Part shown: one piece after another, positions 26,944-36,272 of the stretch
How the letters are laid out: each line of letters starts with the position of its first letter
Numbering within the stretch: position 1 is the first letter of the stretch
Origin: Campylobacter fetus subsp. fetus
GTDB lineage: Bacteria; Campylobacterota; Campylobacteria; Campylobacterales; Campylobacteraceae
Length of the DNA: 64,000 bases
Assembly: GCF_900475935.1 (NCBI RefSeq)
Contig: NZ_LS483431.1
Coordinates: 682,001 to 746,000, forward strand
Direction: 5' to 3'
Made by a program: the position numbers and the translations under genes
The notes under the pieces: generated by a model
What the model saw: only the letters and a program-made list of their open reading frames with translations
Databases searched by the model: none
What the model was told of the DNA's origin: nothing

Positions 26944-26961
26944 AAGCAAAATTTATTCCTA
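26944..26961 (-). promoter_or_regulatory. sigma-54 (RpoN) promoter of flgBC-fliE-PBP
   Basis: On the minus strand TAGGAATAAATTTTGCTT has GG and GC exactly 10 bases apart, with the TTGCTT ending seen also before flgL. It lies 31-48 bases before the flgB ATG and overlaps the stop codon of aat, so the flagellar operon starts inside the tail of the upstream gene. Confidence 0.8.
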
Positions 26962-27621
26962 ATTTTCTAAATTTAGATCTTTAAATGAATTAAATCCGGA
27001 TTTTTTTGATATCTTTTCTTTTAATTCATCTAAAAATCTCTCTCTTGCCAAACTTTTGGCCCCCATAAATTTAAGATGAGAGTTCATAACTTGAGCGTCT
27101 ATAAGAAAGTCAAACGGTCTTAATGCTTCACAAAGTTTTATCAGACCTACTTTAGAAGCATTTGGTTTGATACTTATCATACTCTCTCCGCAAAATATTT
27201 TACCTATGATGATTCCATACAATCCACCTATTAATTCATCATTTTTATATACTTCTACGCTATGCGCCCATCCTAAATCATATAAATTTGAGTATGCTGT
27301 TATGATATCTTGACTTATCCATGTCGGCTCCGTTTTCTCTCTTTGTGTTTTACAAAGAGTTATGAGTTTCTTAAAGTCGGTATCAAATTTAACCTTATAA
27401 TCTCTTAAAAACGGCTTTATACTCTTATGTATTTTTACACTATCTGGATAAAATACAGCCCTAGGATCTGGTGACCACCAAAGTATGTTCTCACCATTCA
27501 TAAACCAAGGAAAAATACCGTTTTTATATGCGTCTAATAAAGTATCTGCGCTAAGATCGCCACCTAATGCCAAAGGAGCGTCTTTGGGTGCTTGTTTTGG
27601 ATTTGGAAATTTTGATTTCAT
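26959..27621 (-). CDS. aat: Leucyl/phenylalanyl-tRNA-protein transferase
   Basis: Aat attaches Leu or Phe from aminoacyl-tRNA to proteins with N-terminal Lys or Arg, creating N-degrons read by ClpS. The 220-residue product has the family motif YKNGIFPWFMNGENILWWSP (about residues 32-51) followed by DPRAVF, and the GNAT-like core ELIGGLYGIIIGKIFCGESM (about 126-145). It overlaps the upstream unknown gene by four bases, within the clpS-clpA-unknown-aat series, so the tagging enzyme, adaptor and unfoldase are encoded together. Confidence 0.95.
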   Translation of the reverse strand: MKSKFPNPKQAPKDAPLALGGDLSADTLLDAYKNGIFPWFMNGENILWWSPDPRAVFYPDSVKIHKSIKPFLRDYKVKFDTDFKKLITLCKTQREKTEPTWISQDIITAYSNLYDLGWAHSVEVYKNDELIGGLYGIIIGKIFCGESMISIKPNASKVGLIKLCEALRPFDFLIDAQVMNSHLKFMGAKSLARERFLDELKEKISKKSGFNSFKDLNLEN

Positions 27622-28472
27622 TTTTTGTAGTTCTCTAATTCTTTAAAATCAAAAGATACGCTTATTCCATCATTTATACACGGTAAAAGTTCGCATTGCG
27701 AGTAATAAAAGCTAATTTCGTTTTTTGTTATAGCAAAATTATCGTTGAATTCTATTGCGTCAAAATCAAAAAATTCAGCTTTTGCATCGTCGTCATTTGT
27801 GATATTATTGTCTATTTTAAATTTAGTAAGTAGTCTATTTTTTAGCTTTTCTATAAGTTCAGTTTTGTTTAGATCATAAACACTTCTTATATCAAATGCA
27901 CTCGCGTTTGCATCAACAACTCTATTTATAATATGAAAAGTTGGATGGACTCCGTTGAAATTTGACACAAAAGTTTGATATGTCGTTATATTTTCATCAA
28001 GATAGATAATATAACTAAGAGATGAAAAATTTGCTTGTTTTTGTGCACTTAACTCTGTTTCATTTGTATCTTTATCTGTTCGAAATTCGCTTTTTATATA
28101 GCACGTATTTTCATCATAATAACTAATCGCATCTATATCCATCTTTTTGATAATAGGAATATCCGTTTTTTTCAATAACATCTTTACAGTTACGTTTGAG
28201 TCATTATAGCTAACTACTGCTATAGGTGCAAAATGTATCTCTCTACCTTCTTTTTTACCGTAATATTTTTTGTTGCCTACGTAAAAAATGTAACTGTTTA
28301 GATCTATCTTTTCGTCGTCATTATCATCTCCGCACCCTTTTACCAAACCGTTTATACCAAAATCATGTATATAAATTTGATAATTTTTATTTGCCGCATA
28401 TATAAACTCGCCGTTAAAATTCACTCCAAAAATCAAGCCAAACATAACAGACAAAAGTAAAAGTAGTCTCAT
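27618..28472 (-). CDS. Exported protein of unknown function between clpA and aat
   Basis: The 284-residue product starts with a signal peptide (LLLLLSVMFGLIFG, residues 3-16) with no lipobox, and then appears soluble and acidic, rich in Asp, Asn and Tyr, with six scattered cysteines after the signal (for example GCGDD near 47 and YSQCELLPC near 260-268) that could pair in the periplasm. A calcium-loop-like acidic stretch GCGDDNDDEKIDLN lies at about 46-59. I do not recognise a family. It overlaps clpA and aat by four bases each, so it is translated with the N-degron genes although it should be in another compartment. Confidence 0.6.
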   Translation of the reverse strand: MRLLLLLSVMFGLIFGVNFNGEFIYAANKNYQIYIHDFGINGLVKGCGDDNDDEKIDLNSYIFYVGNKKYYGKKEGREIHFAPIAVVSYNDSNVTVKMLLKKTDIPIIKKMDIDAISYYDENTCYIKSEFRTDKDTNETELSAQKQANFSSLSYIIYLDENITTYQTFVSNFNGVHPTFHIINRVVDANASAFDIRSVYDLNKTELIEKLKNRLLTKFKIDNNITNDDDAKAEFFDFDAIEFNDNFAITKNEISFYYSQCELLPCINDGISVSFDFKELENYKK

Positions 28473-30667
28473 TTGTTTGCCTTGAAATCAAATTTAAACT
28501 CTCCATCAAACTCGATATATACTTCTCCACCGCGTTTTAAACTACCAAATAATAGCTCTTTTGAGATAGAACTATTTATACTATCTTTGATAACTCTCTT
28601 TAAATTTCTAGCTCCGTATTCGTCACTAAATCCTTGATTTATAATCTCATTTAATGCTTTTTTACTTAAATTTATTTTTATTTTTTTAGCCATTTTTTCT
28701 AAATTTGAAATTTCTTTTTCAACTATTTTTTCTAAAATATCTTTGCTGAGATCATTAAATCGTATTATTTTATCTATACGATTTCTAAACTCAGAGCTAA
28801 AAAATCCCTTTACGGCCTTATCTGTTTTATCGCTTAAATTTTTGTTAAACCCAAGAGTATTTGGCTCTTTTGTGCCTAAATTCGATGTCATTATAATAAT
28901 AGTATTTTTAAAATCGCTTTTATTTCCACTATTGTCAGTGAGACTTGCACTATCAAAAATTTGTAAGAATATATTTATCATCTCATCATTAGCTTTTTCT
29001 ATTTCATCAAATAGTATAACGCTGTAAGGATGTTTTTTTACCATATTTGTTAGTAATCCGCCGCTCTCAAATCCTATATATCCAGGAGGTGCTCCTATGA
29101 GCCTTGAAACGCTGTGTTTTTCCATATATTCGCTCATATCGTATCTCTCAAAATGGACATTTAATGAGTTTGCCAACTCATTTGCCAACTCGCTTTTTCC
29201 TACACCGCTACTTCCTGTAAATAAAAATATTCCAATTGGTTTATTTGGTTCGTTTAATCCGGCGTAAGATGAGATAAGAGCATCGTTTAACGCATCTATA
29301 GCGCTATCTTGACCAAATATTTTTGCTTTTAAATTTGCTTTTAAATTTTTTAAGATTTTAGTGTTGTCGCTATTTTCATTTAAATTTGATATATTTGCCA
29401 TTTTTGATACGGTATTTAGTATGTCAGATTTTAAAACTCTTTTTTTAGAATTATTTTTCTCTGCTTCATTTTTTATGGCTTCTAAGTTATCAAATTCATC
29501 ATCAACGTTAATCGCGTAGCTCCACACCGTTTCATCTTTTAGGTTCAATTTATTTGGATTAGCTATGCTTAGTTTGGCTCCGGTTTCATCTATGATATCT
29601 ATAGCGCTGTCTGGTAGAAATTTATCACTTAAGTACCTTTTTGCAAGCTCTATGCTAAGCTTTAAAATTTCATCGCTATAAGTTACGTTGTGAAACTTTT
29701 CGTAAGTAGACTTAAGCCCTTTTAGTATCAAAAAACACTCATCTGGATTTGGCTCGCTAACATCGATTTTATTAAATCTTCTAAGTAAGGCTTTATCCTT
29801 GTTAAAATTTCTAAACTCGCTATAAGTTGTAGCTCCTATACATCTTATATCGCCGTTTGCAAGATGCGGTTTTAATATATTTGCTACATCCAGACTATTT
29901 TCATTTGAACTATTTTGAGACATTATCGAGTGAATTTCATCTATAAATATTATATGATTTTTGTTCTCTTTGAGTTTGGAAATTATACTTTTTAATCTCT
30001 CTTCAAACTCTCCTCTATACTTTGCGCCGGCTATCAAAGAACTAACGTCGAGATTAAATATAATGCTATTTTTTAGTCTGTCCGGAACTTTGCCGTTTAC
30101 TATTTTTTGAACTATTCCTTGCACTATTGCTGTTTTACCTACTCCTGCTTCTCCTACGAAAATCGGATTATTTTTTTTGTGGCGGCATAGTATTTCAAGA
30201 GCTTTTTGTATCTCCTCTTCGCGTCCTATAACAGGATCTATCTTTGAGTTTTTTACCATATCGTTTAAATTCGAAACGAATTGACTTGTATCGTTTTGTT
30301 CATCATTTAAACCATGAAATTTAAGTACTTGATATGCGCTTGAGCTTTTATCTTCTAAAATTTCCTCTAAAAAGTCCTCGGCGTCAAAAATTTCCTCTTC
30401 TTTTATGCTGCTTAAAATTTCGCTTAACTTATATGTTAAAACAGGAGGCTTTGGAGATTCTAGTCTTGGAAACTGGTCTATAAGTCCTACTAAATCATTT
30501 CTCAGAGCTACTGGATCGCTAACTCCTAAAGACGAAAGAGTTTTTAAAAACTCCGTATCAAAAGTAAGAGCGTAAAGTATATGCTCAACTCCTATATATT
30601 CGTGAGATTTTGAAATGGCAAGCTCATTTGCTTGTTTTATTGATTTTGCTAAGTTGTTTTGTATCAT
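28469..30667 (-). CDS. clpA: ATP-dependent Clp protease unfoldase ClpA
   Basis: ClpA is a hexameric double-ring AAA+ unfoldase that feeds ClpP. From the chosen start the protein is 732 residues: N-domain (about 1-140), first AAA module with Walker A GEAGVGKT (172-179) and Walker [10 protein letters not shown], second module with GSSGVGKS (near 480) and [10 protein letters not shown]. The second module also has the [19 protein letters not shown] pore/sensor region. The start [13 protein letters not shown] (ATG 30667) overlaps the clpS stop as TAATG and begins with the standard N-domain; a longer reading from 30688 would add seven basic residues inside clpS and is less likely. Its end overlaps the unknown gene by four bases. 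Confidence 0.93.
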   Translation of the reverse strand: MIQNNLAKSIKQANELAISKSHEYIGVEHILYALTFDTEFLKTLSSLGVSDPVALRNDLVGLIDQFPRLESPKPPVLTYKLSEILSSIKEEEIFDAEDFLEEILEDKSSSAYQVLKFHGLNDEQNDTSQFVSNLNDMVKNSKIDPVIGREEEIQKALEILCRHKKNNPIFVGEAGVGKTAIVQGIVQKIVNGKVPDRLKNSIIFNLDVSSLIAGAKYRGEFEERLKSIISKLKENKNHIIFIDEIHSIMSQNSSNENSLDVANILKPHLANGDIRCIGATTYSEFRNFNKDKALLRRFNKIDVSEPNPDECFLILKGLKSTYEKFHNVTYSDEILKLSIELAKRYLSDKFLPDSAIDIIDETGAKLSIANPNKLNLKDETVWSYAINVDDEFDNLEAIKNEAEKNNSKKRVLKSDILNTVSKMANISNLNENSDNTKILKNLKANLKAKIFGQDSAIDALNDALISSYAGLNEPNKPIGIFLFTGSSGVGKSELANELANSLNVHFERYDMSEYMEKHSVSRLIGAPPGYIGFESGGLLTNMVKKHPYSVILFDEIEKANDEMINIFLQIFDSASLTDNSGNKSDFKNTIIIMTSNLGTKEPNTLGFNKNLSDKTDKAVKGFFSSEFRNRIDKIIRFNDLSKDILEKIVEKEISNLEKMAKKIKINLSKKALNEIINQGFSDEYGARNLKRVIKDSINSSISKELLFGSLKRGGEVYIEFDGEFKFDFKANK

Positions 30668-30966
30668 TACTCTTCTTCTATAACGCATTTTAGTGGAAAA
30701 CCGTTTGCTTTTGCAAGGTTTAAAACTTCCATCTGTTTAGTTTGTGCTATCTCTTTTGTGTATATACCGCATATTGCTCTGCCGCTTTGGTGGATTTTTA
30801 ACATCAATTCTATAGCTTCATTTTTACTTTTATTAAAAATATCTATAAGTATCATAACAACAAAGTCCATAGTCGTAACTTCATCGTTTAAAAGCATTAC
30901 TTTAAACAAGTTAGGCTTAAAATCTTTTATTTTAGTCTTTGTGATACTGCTTTTTTTAGTTTGCAC
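30667..30966 (-). CDS. clpS: ClpS adaptor (N-degron recognin)
   Basis: ClpS binds proteins whose first residue is Leu, Phe, Tyr or Trp and hands them to ClpA. The 99-residue product has the conserved LLNDEVTTMDFVVMILIDIF (about residues 25-44; the ND pair and Met line the N-degron pocket) and the histidine in MLKIHQSGRAICGIYTKEIA (about 59-78). The N-terminal tail (1-20), needed for delivery, is basic. It starts 11 bases inside the TlpA-like gene and couples to clpA by TAATG. Confidence 0.94.
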   Translation of the reverse strand: MQTKKSSITKTKIKDFKPNLFKVMLLNDEVTTMDFVVMILIDIFNKSKNEAIELMLKIHQSGRAICGIYTKEIAQTKQMEVLNLAKANGFPLKCVIEEE

Positions 30967-31552
30967 TTTTTATCCTGCTTACATCTTTGCTGATAACTGC
31001 AGTAGAAACTTCACCTAGGTAGAATTTATTTGTTTTGCTATCTCCTAAAGTGTCGCTTAAAGTCTGATATACTCCATTTTTTAATACTACTTTAAATGGA
31101 ATTTGAAGCGCTCTTTTATAATCTATATCATGTAAAATTTGATCAACAATTCTAGGGTTTTCTTTTGAATTTGATATAAAATAGTACGCATTGTATTTTT
31201 TAGAGAAGTTTTCTACAATGCCTTTATCATCGATATTTTCAAAATATATAAGTCCGATAATCATAAAATCATCGCTGTTTTTAAGCTGATAATCCATAAG
31301 ATGCGGCGCTTCTTTTTGGCAAGGAACGCAGTAAGTACCAAAGATATCTATCATTACTATTTTATCGCTATCTTTTAACTTAAATCCGTTTTGCGTTCTA
31401 ACTAGAGTCGTTTTTGATCCTATTACGCTAGTTAGCTCTATCTTATCTCCTGTTTTGTATGGAGTAAAACTAGTTGTTTCTTCCTCTTTTTGAGTAGAGC
31501 AGCCGACTAAAAACAGTGTTAAAAATGTAAGTATAAGTGTTAATTTCTTCAT
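30956..31552 (-). CDS. TlpA-like thiol-disulfide oxidoreductase lipoprotein
   Basis: The 198-residue product has a lipoprotein signal (LTLFLVGCST, lipidated Cys about residue 18) and a thioredoxin fold with the active site GTYCVPCQKEA (CxxC about 77-80), placing it as a membrane-tethered periplasmic redox protein of the TlpA/ResA class. The VP pair between the cysteines resembles ResA-type (CEPC) sites, which tend to be reducing, but substrate is unknown; cytochrome c maturation or general disulfide repair are possible. It lies 17 bases after smpB and overlaps clpS by 11 bases. A similar gene accompanies clpS in C. jejuni. Confidence 0.85.
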   Translation of the reverse strand: MKKLTLILTFLTLFLVGCSTQKEEETTSFTPYKTGDKIELTSVIGSKTTLVRTQNGFKLKDSDKIVMIDIFGTYCVPCQKEAPHLMDYQLKNSDDFMIIGLIYFENIDDKGIVENFSKKYNAYYFISNSKENPRIVDQILHDIDYKRALQIPFKVVLKNGVYQTLSDTLGDSKTNKFYLGEVSTAVISKDVSRIKSAN

Positions 31553-31569
31553 TTATATTCCTTTTAAAT

Positions 31570-32025
31570 TTAAATATATTTTTTTAAAGCAGATCTTGCT
31601 TCGATATTTGCCTCTTTTTGTTTTAAGGCTTCTCTTTTATCGTGCAGATTTTTACCTTTTGCAAGAGCAATGTTGGCTTTTACTATATTTTTGCTGTTTA
31701 GATACAGCGATAAAGCAACCATAGTAAGTCCATCGGTGCTGACTTTTCCAAATAATTTATCTATCTGGCGTCTATGCATAAGCAGTTTTCTAGGAGCTCT
31801 TTCATCTGGTCTGAAGTATGAGTTTGTCGTATCTAGATAGCTTATATGAGCATTTAGTAAAAACAGTTCTCCTCTTATGATGCGCACAAAGCTATCTTTA
31901 AGATTCGCTCTGCCTGCTCTAAGAGCTTTTACTTCACTACCTTTTAATGCTATCCCTGCTTCAAACGTCTCTAATATGGCGTAGTCGTGGAATGCTTTTT
32001 TATTTCTCGCTAGATCTTTGGACAT
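31570..32025 (-). CDS. smpB: SsrA-binding protein SmpB
   Basis: SmpB delivers tmRNA to stalled ribosomes for trans-translation. The 151-residue product has the family opening [20 protein letters not shown] (about residues 5-24), [20 protein letters not shown], and [17 protein letters not shown] near 127-143, the C-terminal basic helix that probes the empty mRNA channel. The length is standard. It heads the minus-strand run smpB-tlpA-like-clpS-clpA-unknown-aat; no tmRNA gene is visible in this window. Confidence 0.96.
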   Translation of the reverse strand: MSKDLARNKKAFHDYAILETFEAGIALKGSEVKALRAGRANLKDSFVRIIRGELFLLNAHISYLDTTNSYFRPDERAPRKLLMHRRQIDKLFGKVSTDGLTMVALSLYLNSKNIVKANIALAKGKNLHDKREALKQKEANIEARSALKKYI

Positions 32026-32062
32026 AAAACTCTCTTTGATAATTTTCTTTTAAATTATTATA

Positions 32063-32071
32063 ATTATAGCA
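32063..32071 (-). promoter_or_regulatory. smpB promoter, extended -10
   Basis: On the minus strand TGCTATAAT is a perfect extended -10, 37 bases before the smpB ATG. It would drive the smpB-to-aat genes. Confidence 0.6.
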
Positions 32072-32237
32072 GATTAGTCTAAAATTTTGTTAAATAAAAT
32101 ATATGATTCAAGCTGATTTAAACTCTATAAAACGATATTTTCAGCTGTTTATTAAGTATAATACTCATATATTATTACAGTTTAATGAGTATATCAAAAT
32201 AATATTTTAAATTTAAAACAAAAGCTCAAAAATATAT

Positions 32238-32978
32238 CTATATAGATAGCCTAAATTTTGTACTTCCACTTCCGCTAAGAAATTCGTTTTGAGATATTTT
32301 TAAATCCGGATATAATTTAATGCATGGCTTTAATAGATCGTTTAACTCATAATTTTTATATGAATTTAATATCTCTTTTGAGCTTAGTTTTTCTAAATTT
32401 AGTGCTAAATCAGTATCAAATTTAGAAAAGTACTTTTTGTATCTGCTAAAAACGTCTTTAGTAGAGCAGAATATTTTACTTTTTATGATGTCTATTTTTG
32501 GGATATCATCATCAAATACAGACACTATTTCACCGATTCCGCTTACATTTGCACTGTTAAATCCGCTTAAGAAAAATGGTACGTCCGCTCCTATATTTTT
32601 ACTTATTTGGATTAGCTTTTCTTTTGGTATATTTAAATTTAAATTATCATTTGCTAAATTTAAAAACGCTGCGGCGTTTCCGCTTCCGCCTCCAAGTCCG
32701 CCGCCGATAGGAATGTTTTTTGTCAGTTTTACCTGATTAAATTTGAAAAACTCGTCAAGCTCGTTTTTAAATCCGAGTTTTTCTAGCTCCATTCTTGCTT
32801 TTTTAATAATATTGTTTTGTATTTTGTCATTTTGTATAAACTCATCGCTGGTTTTTTTTACGAATTCAATCTCATCGAAAATACCTTTAAACAGTATAAA
32901 TCTTGATCGAATTTCATGGTAATTTCCTCTAAAACCAGTTATTTTTAGAAATATATTTAATTTAGCGTAACTTCTCAT
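32238..32978 (-). CDS. ispE: 4-diphosphocytidyl-2-C-methyl-D-erythritol kinase
   Basis: IspE is the GHMP-family kinase of the MEP isoprenoid pathway. The 246-residue product has the ATP-binding glycine loop IPIGGGLGGGSGNAAAFL (about residues 91-108), the N-terminal SYAKLNIFLKI with the catalytic-site Lys, and the third GHMP motif LSGSGSTKFRL near the end. Family members in other bacteria are nearer 280, so it is short but has all the motifs. It overlaps csrA by four bases and is the last gene of uvrD-truB-csrA-ispE. The 212 bases after it to smpB hold only the smpB promoter and a doubtful 35-codon frame. Confidence 0.92.
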   Translation of the reverse strand: MRSYAKLNIFLKITGFRGNYHEIRSRFILFKGIFDEIEFVKKTSDEFIQNDKIQNNIIKKARMELEKLGFKNELDEFFKFNQVKLTKNIPIGGGLGGGSGNAAAFLNLANDNLNLNIPKEKLIQISKNIGADVPFFLSGFNSANVSGIGEIVSVFDDDIPKIDIIKSKIFCSTKDVFSRYKKYFSKFDTDLALNLEKLSSKEILNSYKNYELNDLLKPCIKLYPDLKISQNEFLSGSGSTKFRLSI

Positions 32979-33202
32979 TTTTGAAACTTTTTGCTAAGTT
33001 CGTTTAGTGAGTTTTTATTTACCAAACTAGCTTTTAAATTTGAATTTGCTATTTCATTTATAAGTTCGCTTCTTAGTATCATAACATTTTTTGGCGCTTC
33101 TATACCGATTTTTACACCATTTTTTAGCGTTTGGATTACTTTTATCTCTATGTTGCCTTCTATTTTGATACTTTCGCCGTCTTTTCTAGTTAGTATAAGC
33201 AT
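32975..33202 (-). CDS. csrA: Carbon storage/translation regulator CsrA
   Basis: CsrA dimers bind GGA motifs in leader RNAs and repress or activate translation; in Campylobacter they repress flagellin mRNA and are antagonised by FliW. The 75-residue product has the RNA-binding strand MLILTRKDGESIKIEGNI (residues 1-18) with Leu4 and Arg6, and the second RNA-binding region around APKNVMILRSELINEI (37-52), with the key Arg conserved. The C-terminal helix is extended as in other epsilonproteobacteria. It starts 17 bases inside truB and overlaps ispE by four. Confidence 0.94.
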   Translation of the reverse strand: MLILTRKDGESIKIEGNIEIKVIQTLKNGVKIGIEAPKNVMILRSELINEIANSNLKASLVNKNSLNELSKKFQK

Positions 33203-34022
33203 ATTCTACCTTATTTAAACAGTAAGAAACAGCACCATTTTCTATCTTTATTATGCTAAAAAAATTATCAAAAATTAAGTAATAAGTGCCATCTGTTTTT
33301 ATTTGAAACTCGTTTATATCCAGTTTCTTGCCGTCTTTTATATTATCTTCATTTCCAAGATAACTATTTTGTGCTAAATTTAAAAACTCAAGCGGATCTA
33401 AAGCTTTTTCATTTTCAAATTTAAATCGTCCTTCGCTAACTCTTCTTAATGCGCTTAGAGTGCCATCTACTCCGAGTCTTTTAGCAAATAAATTTGCCCA
33501 AGATCTAACATAAGCGCCCTCGCTAAGTGAAATTTCAAAACTTAAAAACGGGTGACAATAATGTATAAGTTTTACGTTAAAAATTTCCATAACAGAACTT
33601 TTCATTTCAAATTCCTCACCGTTTCTAGCAAGGGCGTAGGCTCTTTTCCCGTCTATTTTTTTAGCACTAAATTTAGGAGGTACGTAGGTGATTTTGCCTT
33701 GTAAATCTTTCATTACAATATCAATACTATCCATAGCAAATGGCTTTAATTTACATACGCTTCTTATATTTTCATTATCTAAGCTTTGCGAGTTTGCTCC
33801 TAGCCAAAGAGTGGCAACGTAAGTTTTTGGAGTTTTTTCTAGATAGTTAAACAGTTTTGTATAAGCTCCAAAAGCTATGATAAGAGCTCCATTTGCAAAA
33901 GGATCAAGCGTACCTGAAAATCCTGCTTTTTTTATGCCGTATTTGCGTTTTAATCTGCTTAAAAAGTGGTTGCTTGAAATTCCAGAAGGCTTATTTGCTA
34001 CAAAAAGACGATTATCTTTCAT
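33186..34022 (-). CDS. truB: tRNA pseudouridine-55 synthase TruB
   Basis: TruB converts U55 of tRNAs to pseudouridine. The 278-residue product has the opening FVANKPSGISSN (about residues 7-18), the catalytic aspartate in GFSGTLDPFANGALIIAFG (Asp near 41), and the substrate-contact motif GAYVRSWA (about 167-174). It overlaps the uvrD-like stop by four bases and csrA by 17, so the four-gene unit is continuous. Confidence 0.94.
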   Translation of the reverse strand: MKDNRLFVANKPSGISSNHFLSRLKRKYGIKKAGFSGTLDPFANGALIIAFGAYTKLFNYLEKTPKTYVATLWLGANSQSLDNENIRSVCKLKPFAMDSIDIVMKDLQGKITYVPPKFSAKKIDGKRAYALARNGEEFEMKSSVMEIFNVKLIHYCHPFLSFEISLSEGAYVRSWANLFAKRLGVDGTLSALRRVSEGRFKFENEKALDPLEFLNLAQNSYLGNEDNIKDGKKLDINEFQIKTDGTYYLIFDNFFSIIKIENGAVSYCLNKVEYAYTN

Positions 34023-36076
34023 ACGACTTTTTCCACGAAACTCGACATTATCTCTTTTATATTTCCTGCGAAGTTGATTTTTAATTTAAATTCAGATTTT
34101 ATTTTTGTTATCTCCATAACTCTGCCGATACCAAAAATTTTATGTTTGATGAGATCGCCTTTTTTGAACTCATTACTAGTTTCAAGTTTAAGCGAACCTT
34201 CACAAAGTCCTGTTTCACTTAAGAATCTCGATTTATTTAGTCTTGCTCTTTGACCTTTGTAAAATCTTGAGTTTGAAAATGAAAGATTTAATCCGCTTTT
34301 TGCTCTAGTTATAGCTACATAAGCAAGCCTTCTCTCTTCTTCTATATCGCTTCCATCGCCAATAAGTGGAAAAAATCCCTCTTCAAGCCCTATAACAAAA
34401 AGATGTTCAAACTCAAGTCCTTTGCTCGCATGCACGCTCATAATAGATATCGCATCATCGCTTATTCTATCTTGCTCACTTTCTAAAGCTAGCTCATTCA
34501 AAAACTCTTCTAAAGCAAAACTCTCATCATTTTGTATTTGATCTTTTATAAGCGCATAAAACTCGTCTATATTTGCTACTCTATCTACCCCGTCGGGTAA
34601 ATTTTTATAATACTCTTTTATACCAAAACTTTTTTCTAAATTTGCTAGCAGATTGTTTGGAGCTAATGAGCTTAACTCTTTTAACTCATTTGCAAAATCC
34701 AATAAAACGACTCTCAATTTTTTTCCTATCGTATCATCATCTATCATATATATAGCGTTATAAATAGACGTTTTATTTTCATAAGCAAATTTTTCAAGCT
34801 TTGCAAGGCTTACTTTCCCAAGACCTCTTTTTGGTCGGTTTATTATGCGGTTTAAAGAAAAATCATCGTTTGGATTTAATATAAGTCTTAAATAGCTAAT
34901 TATATCTTTTATCTCCATTCTCTCATAGAATTTAACTCCGCCCACCATTTTATATGGAATTCTAGCTTTATTTAAACCATCTTCAAGGCTACGAGACAAA
35001 GCATTTACTCTATACAATATTGCTATTTCATCTGCTTTAACACCAGATCCTAATAATTTTTGAATTTGACCCGCTATAACTCTTGCTTCTATATTTTCAT
35101 CGCCGTTTTCTATGATTTGAATCGGATATTCGTCTTTTTTAGTACTAAATAGCTGCTTTCCCAACCTTGAGCGATTATGATCTATAAGCTCATTTGCAGC
35201 TTTTAAGATGGACGGAGTAGAGCGGTAGTTTTCTTCAAGTTTGATTAATTTCACGTTATTAAATTGATCTTTGAAATTTAAAATATTTTCTATTTTTGCA
35301 CCGCGCCAGCCATATATGCTTTGATCATCATCGCCTACTACTACTAGATTTTCATGACACTCGCATAATTTTCTTAGTAGTTTATACTGAAGGTCGTTTG
35401 TGTCTTGATACTCATCTACCATTATATATTTATATCTATTTGAAATCTCATTTGCAAGGTCGTTATTATTTAGTAAAATTTTATATGTAAGAGCTAAAAG
35501 ATCGTCAAAATCCACAAGATTGTTTGCGGCTAAATACTCTTCATATAGTTTGTATGCTTTTGCTATTTTTTCGTAATTTGTTTTCATAAACTGATTTTCT
35601 GCGTTTAGTTTTGAGCTACTTATAACATCTTCTACGCTTAAAAGCAGATTTTTGTATTTTGAAATTTCGTTTGATATAACTGAGGCGGCAACACTACTTT
35701 CAAACTCTTTTATAATCTTTTTTTTGTCATCCGTATCTATAATGACAAAGCTATTTTTTCTACCTAGCTCATTTATATAAAATTTTAAAAACAAAAGACC
35801 GAATTTATGAAAAGTACAAAGAAGCGGAGATGAGCTGATATTTGAGTTTAACATAGACAAGGCGCGGTGTTTCATAGTGCTTGCTGCTTTATTTGTAAAT
35901 GTTAGTGTTAATGTATTTAACGGGTCTATGCCAACTACGCTGATTAAGTAAGCTAGTCTAGTTGTAATAGTCTTAGTTTTGCCGCTTCCAGCTCCTGCTA
36001 ATATTAACATAGCGCCATCGATATGTGAGGCTGCTTCTTTTTGGCTTTTGTTTAAAGAGTCTAGTAGATTATCCAT
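34019..36076 (-). CDS. UvrD/PcrA/Rep-type ATP-dependent DNA helicase
   Basis: This is a superfamily 1A 3'-5' helicase for repair or replication restart. The 685-residue product shows motif I GAGSGKT (28-34), motif II VDEYQDTN (about 219-226), motif III VGDDDQSIYGWRGA (about 246-259), motif IV-V around SVHASKGLEFEHLFVIGLEEG and motif VI RRLAYVAITRA (about 585-595). The C-terminal segment FKKGDLIKHKIFGIGRVMEI is a PcrA/UvrD-like Tudor domain that binds RNA polymerase, favouring UvrD/PcrA over Rep. It is first in the unit with truB, csrA and ispE. Confidence 0.93.
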   Translation of the reverse strand: MDNLLDSLNKSQKEAASHIDGAMLILAGAGSGKTKTITTRLAYLISVVGIDPLNTLTLTFTNKAASTMKHRALSMLNSNISSSPLLCTFHKFGLLFLKFYINELGRKNSFVIIDTDDKKKIIKEFESSVAASVISNEISKYKNLLLSVEDVISSSKLNAENQFMKTNYEKIAKAYKLYEEYLAANNLVDFDDLLALTYKILLNNNDLANEISNRYKYIMVDEYQDTNDLQYKLLRKLCECHENLVVVGDDDQSIYGWRGAKIENILNFKDQFNNVKLIKLEENYRSTPSILKAANELIDHNRSRLGKQLFSTKKDEYPIQIIENGDENIEARVIAGQIQKLLGSGVKADEIAILYRVNALSRSLEDGLNKARIPYKMVGGVKFYERMEIKDIISYLRLILNPNDDFSLNRIINRPKRGLGKVSLAKLEKFAYENKTSIYNAIYMIDDDTIGKKLRVVLLDFANELKELSSLAPNNLLANLEKSFGIKEYYKNLPDGVDRVANIDEFYALIKDQIQNDESFALEEFLNELALESEQDRISDDAISIMSVHASKGLEFEHLFVIGLEEGFFPLIGDGSDIEEERRLAYVAITRAKSGLNLSFSNSRFYKGQRARLNKSRFLSETGLCEGSLKLETSNEFKKGDLIKHKIFGIGRVMEITKIKSEFKLKINFAGNIKEIMSSFVEKVV

Positions 36077-36104
36077 AGTATCGCTTTATCTAATTTAATT
36101 AATC

Positions 36105-36113
36105 ATTATATCA
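36105..36113 (-). promoter_or_regulatory. Promoter of uvrD-truB-csrA-ispE, extended -10
   Basis: On the minus strand TGATATAAT is a TGN-extended perfect TATAAT, 29 bases before the helicase ATG. Confidence 0.6.
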
Positions 36114-36272
36114 TACTAAAACTTTTAAAGTTTTTAATGAATTCGGATATAAATCTAATTCATTTTGTATATATTTGTTACATTAAGATACACAAATTGG
36201 TAAATAAATTAATTAATAATAATGATTAAACTAAAAAAGATTAAATTTAAAAATAAATTCAGATTGGTGTAA

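Noticed and set aside
30668..30688. Longer N-terminus for clpA (seven extra residues, MRYRRRV)
   Set aside because: It lies inside clpS, and the MIQNN start couples by TAATG and fits the ClpA N-domain.
30659..31018. A 119-codon plus-strand frame over clpS
   Set aside because: It is complementary to clpS and the end of the TlpA-like gene, both well supported, and has no homologous look.
32026..32237. tmRNA (ssrA) gene next to smpB
   Set aside because: The gap is too short and AT-rich, with no tRNA-Ala-like ends or tag-coding frame.
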